This document shows, one piece after another, positions 53,856 to 63,862 of a stretch of 64,000 nucleotides of DNA. The stretch is from NCBI GenBank assembly GCA_019925095.2, contig CM034412.1:434001-498000 (forward strand), read 5' to 3'. Origin of the DNA: Dendrolimus kikuchii (Eukaryota > Arthropoda > Insecta > Lepidoptera > Lasiocampidae). Position numbers and translations under genes: made by a program. The notes beneath the pieces were generated by a model. It was not told where the DNA came from. It searched no databases and saw only the letters and a program-made list of their open reading frames with translations. The stretch's first letter is position 1, and every line of letters starts with the position of its first letter.

Positions 53856-54723
53856 AATAATAATAAATCTTTATTAACTTAAGTGTTTTACAATTTAACA
53901 AAATAAGAGACACTATAGTAAGATAATAAAGAATCAGTAAAGATGTGTTAGTTTAAAATACGGCTATGGAATTTAAAACAAGTTGTTCTAAATGATCTAA
54001 GTTGCACTTGCACTATTTAATACAAACATTTATTCACTTGATTGCGCTGGTTTATTGAGCTGACAATCGAACACATACCAAAAGGGATAATATAAACTGT
54101 ATTGTAAACCATAGCATGTTTGATTATTAAACAGCGCCATCTAGTTATAATATTTACAATTAATGCCATATGCGACACAAGTAGGTATGCCTTCGACTCT
54201 CAAATTAGGAACAAAGGCCTGTGTTTTGAGTGAATCAAACGTACCCCTCACCTATATGTTTAAAACATAATTATAGCTCTTAGAATGTAATTGTATAATG
54301 TTTATGTGTGTGTGTGAAATCATAGTGATGTGTGTGTGAAGTAAAGTGATTGAATCTGTATTATGAGTGCAGAAATTCACGAAAATTCTGTCAAAGTAAT
54401 TACATTATTTAGGGTCGATTTTTCAATCATCAGATAAAAGTTTTCACAGGATTAATTACAACATGAACAAATTAAACATTAGAGTTGCACAAATAAAAGG
54501 GTTGAATTACTTTTAAAATCAATCAGGCTATGATTTATTTTATATATAACTTTTACTTGCGAGGGAAAAATCGGCCATTATAGTTCTCAAGTTATTATTA
54601 AGGATAGACGAACGGCCCCCACTTGTTCAAATATATTATTACTAATGTATAAATTAATTAGCGACCAAAAGGTTAATAGCGCTATGAGTTCATTGGCGCT
54701 TACTTTTTTTATTCGTGCATATA
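53856..54723. other. No recognisable feature
   Basis: AT-rich unique sequence. Confidence 0.35.
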
Positions 54724-54727
54724 TTAT

Positions 54728-55242
54728 TGTTATAAGTTGGTCCAAATGCAATACCTGTATTTATTACCTGCCGCAGCTTGCATGCTGATAACGTTAACAC
54801 TGTTTTATGACTATCTTCTTTTGTTTTCTTTATGTTTAGAATTTGCAATTTGACAATAGCCTATTGTTATTGTACTTATTGATGGACGTTCGCAGGCATA
54901 ATTATGCAGGTGTGCAGAATTATGTTTTCTGGGAATTGCGCCGACGGGAGTGGCCAGGTGTGATTCTTGGAAATCATTGTTAACACAGTCGTGACATATT
55001 GTAAGCTGAGTATAAAGGAATGCCCGAACGGAGAGATCGGCAGTCAAGCGACGATTACGATACAAGCAAGACGTGTACATTGATAAGCTATATAGTGTCG
55101 GACGGCGCGTGTTATTGAATCATGCAGTTTGTACTAGTAGTGTCTACTTATATTTGTACCTATGTTATACGTGTTTGTATAGTGCTAATAAATTCTATAG
55201 TAATTCCAACGACATTTGAATACGAGTCCCACCCTTGTAACA
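54728..55242 (+). mobile_element. LTR-A solo LTR, long subtype, TSD TTAT
   Basis: TGTTATAAGTTGGTCC to CCACCCTTGTAACA, 515 bp, TTAT on both sides (54724-54727, 55243-55246). GAGTATAAAGGAATGCCCG is the TATA box region. It shares CGTTCGCAGGCATAATTATG with 8406-8825. Confidence 0.85.
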
Positions 55243-55246
55243 TTAT

Positions 55247-56294
55247 TATATAGTCTTCCTTGACATATCCGTCAAGAACGAACCCTGTCAAGTAAGGCTG
55301 TGCGAGCGCAGGTGGCTAGCGAAAATTTGGTTTTAAGTTATTTTGCAAGGAGCGCAATACAGCCGTCCTGATGAGTCATATGTAGGAAGTGTTAGGGCGG
55401 TTCTTTTTGATAAGGATATATTATTACTGTATTACTATCTCTTACACTTTATGGCTTTTCACACACGTATTGGATGAAATAGCAACTCATAACCCGATCG
55501 GGCACCGGCTTTTGTTTCAAAATATGCTGTAAGATTGCAAAATTTAAAATACATTGTAATAAGAAAATAATACATCGCGAGTTAGACATTTTTATTTACA
55601 AGTGTAAATTTTATTTACAAAAATAATTCAGTATGCTGTGGTTCGCCATTACGGCGTATTGTAGTTTTTTTTATTATTATTTGTTTATTGTGTTGTTGTT
55701 CATGGATTTTACTGAGTTGTTTGTTAATTGCAGTGAGTTTTATTTGCCAAAATGGCTTTAATTCATTTGGAATTCAGCTACACTGACTACTTGCTTTTTT
55801 GTATGCTGATAAGCCTTAATTTCTACAACAGCGGTGTAGTAGGCGCTTGTATCATACGGTGTGATTTTTCAACCGGCTTTGAATTTGAGGCGAATTTCCA
55901 CCCCGTGCCACTGATATATATGTAGATAGATTCTAAAGAACCCATGATAATGACTAGGATCGTAGATACTTTGTAATCAACCAAAATGGGTCCCCTTTTC
56001 CGGAATGGGGGTGGTTATTATGAATTATTCATGAATTAGGAATTTCACCTCGTTTTAATTATTCACTTATAATTAATACGTTTCCCAATTATTTTGTTAA
56101 TTAAATTCGGAAAGTACGCCTTTTATACTAATTTCATTAGTTTAATGCGTTCGACTAGAAATTTATTTCGCCATGTTAGCTTTCGTATTAGGAAAACACA
56201 CGCTGTTTTGTGTAGTATGTATAGGGGTGATTAATATTTTGGGAATTATGTGAAAATAATATACCTAATGAAGAATTTCGCGTAATTCTTCTTT
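55247..56294. repeat. Second copy of the 17.2 kb repeat, otherwise empty
   Basis: 55420-55870 is the inverted partner of 17160-17720 (CATCGCGAGTTAGAC, GAGTTTTATTTGCCAAAATG, CAACAGCGGTGTAG). The rest is unique AT-rich DNA. No gene. Confidence 0.5.
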
Positions 56295-56519
56295 TTGTGA
56301 AACTTCTTTAGGATCGTTGTGATTTGAAACTCGATGAAACGAAAAAGCGATACTAAAAAGAGACAATCACATAAATCTATAGGACTAAGCCTGCGAGAGA
56401 ATGAGATACAATACATTTTATCTAACAATTTAAACACTATGCTTATACAGATAGAGTTGGAAATGTTTTGAATTTTTTAATTAATTCTTCGAATTTTGTG
56501 TGTTAAGGCTTAAATATAT

Positions 56520-57242
56520 TGTTACAATTTGGGCCACCTGCATACCTGTAGACAAAGCACATTTATTACTTGCCGGCGTTTGAGCTAATAACATTGAAAC
56601 TATTTATGACTGATAATAAAACTACGTTTTAACGGTTGTAAGCCCGGTAATTTTATTTGATTTTGGTTTTTCCGACGTTTCACAATACTCGTCGACATTT
56701 GACATCTTTTTCTTCCGTGATCACGGCCACTGAAAAGTGGCCGAAACGTCGGAAAAACCAAAATCAAATAAAATTACCGCGCTTGAAACCGTTAAAACGT
56801 AGTTTTATTATATATATAAGACGCGAAAACTTAAGAAAATATTATATTTATGACTGTATTCTTTTGTTTACTTTGTGTTTAAATTTTGTAATTAGAAAAA
56901 CAGTCCATTGTGTATTGTAATTTTTTATGGCAGTCATTAGACAGGTGTGTCGAACTGATTGGTAGAAATTCGATCTACGCGGGTGGGCAGCCATATTATG
57001 TCGGTGCAGTATAAAGCAATGTCCCAGTGGAGAGATCGGCAGTCGAGCGAGAACCACGATCAAGGCAAGACTTGTGTACATTCCATTATCTATTTAGTGA
57101 CGGACTTTGCGCGTGTTATTGAACCGTTTGGACTGATTGTGTTCAGTTATATTTGTACCTGTGTTATACGTGTTTGTATAGTTCTAATAAAGTCTATAGT
57201 AATTCCAACGGTATTTTAATTCGAGTCCTGTAACTTGTAACA
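56520..57242 (+). mobile_element. LTR-A solo LTR hosting a PLE insert, TSD ATAT
   Basis: TGTTACAATTTGGGCC to CTGTAACTTGTAACA. ATAT flanks (56516-56519, 57243-57246), and the uninterrupted host at about 44460 contains TAAATATATTATAACG once, confirming the 4 bp duplication. Without the PLE the LTR is about 480 bp. TATA box GCAGTATAAAGCAATG at about 57006. Confidence 0.9.
56613..56844 (+). mobile_element. PLE foldback, 232 bp, 12 bp TSD
   Basis: Two inverted arms (AATAAAACTACGTTTTAACG...TTTTTCCGACGTTTC and GAAACGTCGGAAAAACC...CGTTAAAACGTAGTTTT) around GTGATCACGGCCACTG. TATTTATGACTG at 56601-56612 and 56845-56856 duplicates LTR sequence that is single-copy in other LTR-A members. Confidence 0.88.
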
Positions 57243-57265
57243 ATATTATAACGATATTATATATG

Positions 57266-57832
57266 AAATGTGACGTCAAGAAATTTACAATTCCTTCAAC
57301 CCCTTGTAACACTGTTTCACACACACACAATTTTTTCCATATTTTCTTTTTTAACCGGCTTCAAAAAAAGAAAGAGGTTATCAATTTGTCGTGTAAATAT
57401 TTTAATTGTTAGATCCACGTTCATTAAATGACGACACGGGTATTATTAGTAAGTATTTTTGAATTAAAAACTATAATATGATCCCCTTCATGAGATACAT
57501 ATTCTTTTTTTTTTCTAACTCTAGGGATAGCTTGCGCCTATTGTTTCCGGATCCAGGAGTGGGGGACTCCCAATGGCCGGTTCTCTTCTCTATCTCCAAA
57601 ATCTATGTACATTATCGCGAGCGAAGCCATGTGCAAAGCGTGTAAATAGATAAATTGGTGTTATACGTTTATATTCTAGTAATAACAATCCAAATACGAC
57701 CATCCGTCTTGTTAACGTCCAATTACAGAAGCTAATTGAGTTATAGCTTATAAGATAACTAACCTGTTATGCAACTAACTGGATTGTTATGATATACACG
57801 GACAGAAGTTTATTAGGTAGTTAAGGAGTTAC
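57266..57832. other. Gap with AACCGACTTC-type and Helitron-like scraps
   Basis: 57353-57400 matches the AACCGGCTTCAAAAAAAG edge. 57520-57650 contains CGAGCGAAGCCATGTGC, a Helitron-like decayed end. No gene. Confidence 0.4.
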
Positions 57833-57834
57833 CT

Positions 57835-58388
57835 ATAGTAGGGGAGCCCAACATGCTAAATGTGGAGTTAGTCGAGCGTCGCGAGGACCTTTTAGATTGT
57901 GAAGATTGGATGCTAGAACTAAAGAGAAAAAGAGAGTAAAATACTTTCACTGGTGGGAGCGTGTACAGGTTAGAAAAAAAGAGTCGCACAGAAATACTCA
58001 AGCGCGTCAGATATTCAAAAGGGATGTTAAGTAAACCCTAAAGGAACTCCTATTCAAAAGACTGACGATTTGGACGCGACCAAAAGTCAGGGCCGATTTT
58101 TGAAAATGCAAACACAAAACGTAACACTGTAATACTCGAGTGCGTCAGATTAATATACAGACGGTTCAGCTTGATGTCCTTGTTGTGCTGACCCATGTGA
58201 CAATTACGTGGAGGAATTTCCTTAATCTGGCGGTTTGAAAAACAATTTGAAGAATAAAAAATACACCCACCCTATATGAAGGGTTCATATATGTTGGGGG
58301 TACATAATAAGGCGCAAGGTTTCTCCCCTTATGTTATTCTGCCACGCTCGAGTAAACCCCAAAATCCCCGCTTGACCTCCCCTACTAT
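57835..58388. mobile_element. TIR element (TAGTAGGGGAG termini), ~555 bp
   Basis: TATAGTAGGGGAGCCCAA on the left and TTGACCTCCCCTACTATA on the right. TA directly flanks TAGTAGGGGAG on both sides, compatible with TA-targeting elements. The motif TACTCRAGYGCGTCAGAT occurs twice inside and a related TACTCGAGCGTGGCAGA near the right end. No ORF. Confidence 0.68.
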
Positions 58389-58493
58389 AGATGGAGTACG
58401 CTGCCTTGCTCACGCATTACATTTTGAAATTCATTTCATATTTTAATTTCATTTCAAAAAAAGAATATATAAATTGTATATTTATTAGTTGTA

Positions 58494-58800
58494 GTGGTCG
58501 CCCAGTGGTCGAAATTCGACCATAAGGTTCTGTTGTCAAAGACTATACTTCTATAATCACAGATTACGTCAAGGCTACACTGTTAATTTGACTGTAACAA
58601 TAAACAAAAGAGTATATATGCGTGTGTGTGTCAAATACGTGGTAGTGTGTGTGATGTTTTTTTTTATTGATTTAATGTATTTTTATGCATAATTTTTAAA
58701 AAAATATAGCTCACTATATAAATTATAAGTGTGCGAAATTTCATACTCCTCCGTCCGCGCAATTTTCGTAAATAGGGGTACAAAGTTTTTGCTTCACGTA
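58494..58800 (+). mobile_element. MITE with TACGTGAAGC terminus, right half
   Basis: GTGGTCGCCCAGTGGTCGAA to TTTTTGCTTCACGTA followed by TTAA. The left terminus is missing, so the copy is truncated. Confidence 0.6.
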
Positions 58801-58815
58801 TTAATATAATTTATA

Positions 58816-59024
58816 TCTTAATATATATAAATTACGTGTCACGTTGTTTGTCCGCGATGGACTCCTAAACTACTTGACCGATTTTAATCAAATTTGCACA
58901 CCGTATGCAGTTTGATCCGACTTGAAAGATAGGATAGCTTACATTTGGACCCGGTAGGTGGCGCTGGAATCGGGTTCTAAATTTTATTTCTTTCGGGCAG
59001 AACAACGTCTGCCGGGACAGCTAG
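58816..59024 (+). mobile_element. HelB Helitron, full length (209 bp)
   Basis: TC after A at 58816, CTAG at 59021-59024 before T. AGAACAACGTCTGCCGGGAC includes the 3' hairpin. The best-preserved HelB copy with 20611-20819. An RTE-T insertion uses its 3' end as target. Confidence 0.85.
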
Positions 59025-59034
59025 TATTATTATA

Positions 59035-59570
59035 CACATACATACATAACTTCACGCCAGCTCCCTTGCGGGGTAGGCACGAACAACAGAGCGCCATCCA
59101 GGCCCATTCTTACACACCTCACTTGCCTCTTTGAAATTCATAACTCTTGTCATGCAAGCTCGTCTGTTCTTAAGGCTCCTGACATCACCTTCTGCTAGTA
59201 CACGATCCAAATTGATCATGGAAGGTGTGTCGTGGCCTTCCACGACTTCTGCATCCATCCACTTTTGCATTGTATATCTGTTTAGTCATTCTTTCATCAT
59301 GCATTCTTTCCACATGCCCGAACCACCGGAGCATTCCTTTCCTTACCTTCACCCCGACACTCTCTTTCAGACCAACTCTCTTTCTTACTTCGGTATTACG
59401 AACGCGGTCCGCGAGCGTCACTCCGCAGATTTTGCGCAGTGCTCGCATCTCGACCGCGTTTACTCTACTTTCATGCTCTTTCTTCCATACCCAACTCTCG
59501 CTTCCATACGCGAGCGTAAGTACCAGCACCGCATTGTGTACGGCGAGCTGGGCCTTCTGGCTGAGGTTCT
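59035..59570 (-). mobile_element. RTE-T, 536 bp, 13 bp TSD
   Basis: (CATA)n, normal 3' end, coding back through GYGSESW region to GCCTTCTGGCTGAGGTTCT. One frame-breaking change at GATCCAAATTGATC (59205). TAGTATTATTATA at 59022-59034 and 59571-59583 overlaps the CTAG of the adjacent HelB. Confidence 0.92.
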
Positions 59571-59583
59571 TAGTATTATTATA

Positions 59584-59982
59584 ACATTCTAAATATGCCC
59601 TGCCTGTAAATTCAAGCTATTTAAAAAAGCAACTGGAATACACTATATAAACGATGAAGAACACGATGCAATTTTTAATAGATTTCTTGCCTTTTGTTCG
59701 GGATGCACGTAAAAACTTCTAGTTCGATTTCGATGCGGTTTTCGCCGATTGACAGCAAAATCTTAGACTCAAAATTTGCACTTCTTATTATCCTGGGAAG
59801 CCCGCGGTAAATGCTACTGTACATAATGAATATTCGGGCGTCTATGGTCAAATCCCAGGCGATATAGCTATGAATACCCAGAGGACTCTCAGGGTCCATT
59901 TTGATGACATCTAAAGAGGTATTAGGATACCTTTTATCCAAGTGGTAGAAGAAATCCTGAATTGATTGACGAAATCTACATT
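59584..59982. other. No recognisable feature
   Basis: An 88-codon minus-strand open frame (59675-59941) has no recognisable domain. Sequence appears unique in the window. Confidence 0.35.
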
Positions 59983-60269
59983 ATCCGTGCAGGAACGGAG
60001 AAAGAATACAATTTCCTGCGGCCGAGAGGCCTGTCGTAAGACGCGACAAAACAACCCACGGCTAAGTGGTAAGGCATATGCCCGACTGGATGGCTACCAC
60101 CCCTGGTCGAAAGTATGTCCGGCATTAGTGACCAGGTTCCAGCCTCCCTTAAGAGAGCAGCAGCGCATTTGTAGCACGTTTGGTGTTGCAAATGTCCATA
60201 GGCGATGGTAACCGCTTTCCATCAAGTGGGCCGTCTGCCTGTCTGCTGAACTCTTGCAGTAAAAAAAAA
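59983..60269 (+). mobile_element. RetB
   Basis: ATCCGTGCAGGAACGGAG to CTCTTGCAGT plus poly(A), with a ~30 bp deletion of the CGCCATAACAACCTTGAG block. Confidence 0.8.
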
Positions 60270-60683
60270 TGGAAAAGTATTATGGACAGGGTGTATATTT
60301 TAACTTTTTTGACAACTCTATGACTATTTTTAATCTACGCGAGCGAAGCCCCGGTAATAAAGTAGTGTTGATATAAATTTCATCAAAATCACAAACGGGA
60401 CTCTTTTATTGTGCAAGTTGCAGCCATAAAAGAGCCGAGGCTTATACACTTGTGGCCTCCACTCCATTTTACTGTCTTTTTACAGCTCACTCAGTAATTT
60501 CGCACGCGGACAGGCACCGACTGCGTTAAAGTTACTGACCCAGATGTAAAAAATACTGAGCAATTATTTTAATACTTCTTTCATTACAAGAGTTATTCTT
60601 ACATCGTTATTTTAAGGAAATATGTGAAGGTAAAAACCTTATAGCCCCGCTCATAGTTCGTGTCGAAAATATCATATATTTAT
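60270..60683. other. No recognisable feature
   Basis: Unique sequence. Confidence 0.35.
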
Positions 60684-60909
60684 AACGAGCTGTGCCCGCG
60701 ACGTCGTCCGCGTGGAATTTGTTTTCAAAACCCCCCGATTTTGAAACATTCTTCATTAGTGCTCCTCTCCTATTGGTCTTAGCGTGATGATATATAACCT
60801 ATAGCTTTCCTCGATAAATGGGCTATCTAACACTGAAAGAATTTATCAAATCAGACCCGTAGTTCCTGAGATTAGCGCGTTCAAACAAACAAACTCTTCA
60901 GCTTTATAA
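60684..60909 (-). mobile_element. HelA short form, interrupted at its 5' end by mariner
   Basis: GAGCTGTGCCCGCGACGTCG (3' end, CTAG decayed) to CAAACTCTTCAGCTTTATAA. The rest of the HelA start (TATTAGTATA) reappears after the mariner at about 61311. Confidence 0.7.
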
Positions 60910-61309
60910 TAGGTTGAGGAAAAAGTCTTTTCGCATATAGTATGTATGAACTTGTAATAAGATCTCTTTGGCTATACTATTTGTATCTGGCTGGTTTTGG
61001 TATCATTAAAAAGTTTTCATTTTAAAGAAGACAATTCCAAATTCAAATTAGGAAAATATGTGATTTTCATTTGTTTTTCTTATTGTTATAATGAGTGAAT
61101 CTAATGAAGAAATTCGATACATTTTAAAATTTTACTACAAAAAAGGTAAAAATGAAACACAAGCCGCGAAAAAAAATTTGTGATGTCTATGGACCTAATA
61201 CAGTATCTGTGAGAGTAGCGCAAATTTGGTTTAAGCGTTTTCAATACGGAAATTTTATATCAAAGATACACGTCGCTCTGGTCGCCCTGTTACTTTTTCC
61301 CCAACCTAA
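60910..61309 (+). pseudogene. Mariner (Tc1/mariner), internally deleted, transposase pseudogene
   Basis: TAGGTTGAGGAAAAAGTC on the left and CTTTTTCCCCAACCTA on the right are the TIRs, ending in TA. The transposase starts at 61091 (MSESNEEIRYILKFYYKK), continues after a one-base gain in an A run as AAKKICDVYGPNTVSVRVAQ and IWFKRFQYGNF, and after a one-base loss gives KDTRRSGRPVT, where it jumps into the right TIR. These are the helix-turn-helix region and GRP linker of mariner transposases. The DDD catalytic domain is deleted, so the copy is non-autonomous. Confidence 0.88.
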
Positions 61310-61961
61310 TATATTAGTATATGGATGTAGATGGCGTTGTTAATTTTCGATGATTTTATCATTTAACCATTGAGGTATAACATGTCTAGAGAGAGCATTG
61401 CTAACAAACAACACCGTTAAAAACGGCATCAAAATCGCGAAGCGTTGCTATATTCACACCACAAAACTATCAATGTGTGCGTGTTTTGGGGATATCAGCT
61501 AAAAAATATTACCCTATTTTTTGTAATTAAATATTTTTTGTAAGTGAAAAGTTTAAATGATAATTATGATTTAATCGGTTTATGCGTTATAATTTTAATA
61601 TTACTGAGAGAATTTAAAGGTTTTTTTAATCATTTAAAGTATTACCAACAAAAGTTGAGTGTATTGGAACAAGCCATAGAAAATAAACTACATGCACAAA
61701 TGAGTTTTAGTATATGTACTAGCCATTTTAATTTATATTAAAATATCTGTACAGATCTTAATATTTACAAATCTGTGTACCAATAGTAATGTAATAATTA
61801 TAAAAAAACTATTCGTAATGGAAAAATGTTTTTGTATTCACACAACAAATTGACAAAGGTCATTCATTAGACTAGTTATGCCCCAAAGAGTATCCTAAGC
61901 TAAAAGACATTGAAATCAGTTGTAATAATAGACTTGGAACGATTCGATGGGTTCATATTGG
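61310..61961. other. No recognisable gene
   Basis: The first ~12 bp continue the interrupted HelA. The rest is AT-rich. Two small open frames (61152-61343 is the mariner; 61544-61741) carry no further recognisable domain. Confidence 0.4.
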
Positions 61962-62271
61962 TTTTTTTTTATTGCAGGAGATCAGCAGACAGGCAGAGGG
62001 CCCACTTGATGGAAAACGGTTACCATCGCCTGTGGACATTTGCAACACCAAAGTTGCTAGAAATGCGCTGCTGCTCTCTTAAGGGAGACTGGAACCTGGT
62101 CACTAATGCCGGAACACAACTCAAGGTTGTTATGGCGACATAATTTAGACCAGGGGTGGTAGCTATCCAGTCGGGCAAATGCCCTACCACCTGGCTGTGG
62201 GTTGTTAAGTCGCCTCTTACGACAGGCCGCCCGGCCGCAGGAAATTGTATTCTTTCTCCGTTCCTGCACGG

Positions 62272-62273
<2 letters not shown>
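61962..62273 (-). mobile_element. RetB, full length
   Basis: Poly(T), ATTGCAGGAGATCAGCAGAC to GCACGGAT, bordered on its 5' side by an (AT)n array. Confidence 0.85.

Positions 62274-62335
<62 letters not shown>
62274..62335. repeat. (AT)n microsatellite, ~60 bp
   Basis: Uninterrupted AT dinucleotides beside the RetB 5' end. Confidence 0.9.
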
Positions 62336-62339
<4 letters not shown>

Positions 62340-62349
62340 TAAAAAAACA

Positions 62350-62545
62350 AAAATAAAAATTTTTGTCAAAAAAAAAAATTGGGGTGGACAACCCTTATCA
62401 CTTAGGGGTATGAAAAATAGATAGTAGCCCATTCTCAGACCTACTGAATATGCATATAAAATTTCATAAAAATCAGTCAAACCGTTTCGAAGGAGTATGG
62501 TAACTAACACTGTGACATGAGAATTTTATATATTAGATATATATT
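62350..62545 (+). mobile_element. Helitron-like or retroposon fragment (GGGGTGGACAACCC type)
   Basis: GGGGTGGACAACCCTTATCAC, CATTCTCAGACCTACTGAAT, TTTCGAAGGAGTATGG and GTGACATGAGAATTTTATAT. It has the style of short non-autonomous elements common in Lepidoptera. No second copy here and no ends resolved. Confidence 0.45.
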
Positions 62546-62820
62546 ACATACATAAATACACATATTATATTATATACATAAAAAAGTATAATTTACACCT
62601 CCCAGAAGAACTTGCTACTCGCGCTCAAGAGAATTTGGTAATAGTTGGAGCATTAATATAAAGTTTGAACTGAAATAGTTTGAAACTTGAGAGCTATGCA
62701 CTTTAGACTGCAACGGAACCTAAAGTTCAATAATGATATTATTATACTAGTAGCAAGAGAGTTGTTGCAGAATTTCCTGTAAATTTCTTTGCATTTTTTA
62801 CTTTACACTTTAATAATACA

Positions 62821-63196
62821 TACATACATACATACATACTTAACTTCACGCCAGTTCCCTTGCGGGGTAGGCACGAACAACAAAGCGTCATTTAGGCTTA
62901 TTCTTACACACCTCACTTGCTTCTTTGACATTCATAACTCTTGTCATGCACGCTCGTCTGTTCTTAAGGCTCCTAACATCACCTTCTGCTAGTACACGAT
63001 CAATTTGATCATGGAAAGTGTGTCGTAGCCTTCCACGACTTCTGCATCCATCCACTTTTGCATTGTATATCTGTTTATTCATTCTTTCATCGTGCAATCT
63101 TTCCACATGCCCGAACCACCGGAGCATTCCTTTCCTTACCTTTACCCCGACACTCTCTTTCAGACCAACTGTCTTTCTTACTTCGGTATTACGGTA
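62821..63196 (-). mobile_element. RTE-T, 376 bp, 12 bp TSD
   Basis: Extended (CATA)n tail, AACTTCACGCCAG, coding back to EVRKTVGLKESVGVKV. TTTAATAATACA at 62809-62820 and 63197-63208. Confidence 0.92.
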
Positions 63197-63331
63197 TTTA
63201 ATAATACACTACTTACTTATTATAATAAGCACATGAACGCGATCTTCGCGGTTGAACTACACTACAAAATGTAGAATATATTTGTTTTTTGGTCTTTAGT
63301 TACTATTGAAGTTGGTTTATTTTTGATAATT

Positions 63332-63862
63332 TTGAAGTGAAACTGTTTTAGAATCGTTGTGATTTGAAACTCAATAAAATAAAAAAATCAAAATGTGTGC
63401 TCGGACACATAGTAGAAGTGAAACTTCAACGGACAAGTGGAAAAACGAATCGCAACAAAATTTTGACTTGTAGTTTTACGGGCAGATTGTTAATGTACTT
63501 GTCCAATTTGAAAACCTGCCCGTAAAACTTCAAGTTAAAATTTTGTTGCGATTCGTTTTCCCACTTGTCCGTTGAAGTTTCACTTCTACTATTTGTCCCA
63601 GCACAAATTTAGATTTTTCGCAGGTTTACTCCAAATTATGATTTGGGTAGGTTAGGTACATTTTAATTAATGCATTTTTTATTTAAACATATATAATTTT
63701 ATCAAACACAAAAACTGAATTCGATCCGGGACCAAAAAACGCGTCCATAGTCTACTCTAAAATTATGCCGCCTCTCACCACGTCTAGTCTACATTTATGC
63801 CGCTCCTCCACGTGGCCACGTGGCCGTAATGACCCCCTGTTTATATAGAAGTTTCACTTGAA
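63332..63862. mobile_element. FB1 foldback, hybrid of two subtypes
   Basis: The left end follows the GAATCG subtype (GAAGTGAAACTGTTTTAG, GATTTGAAACTC). The centre (GTGTGCTCGGACACATAG, AACGGACAAGTGG, inverted CCACTTGTCCGTTGAAG) and the right arm (GATCCGGGACCAAAAAACGC, TATATAGAAGTTTCACTT) are the common subtype. The inner palindrome AACTTCAACGGACAAGTGG... spans about 190 bp. Confidence 0.75.

Larger units (their letters stand above)
56295..57265 (+). mobile_element. FB1-related element (GAATCG subtype) hosting a solo LTR
   Basis: GTGAAACTTCTTTAGGATCG, GATTTGAAACTCGATGAAAC, GCCTGCGAGAGAATGAG, ACAGATAGAGTTGGAA to TTAAATATAT, then LTR-A, then ATATTATAACGATATTATAT. The join is continuous in the 44.4 kb homologue. 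Confidence 0.72.

Noticed and set aside
59675..59941. 88-codon minus-strand ORF
   Set aside because: No domain, no codon pattern that can be judged by eye and no neighbouring exon.
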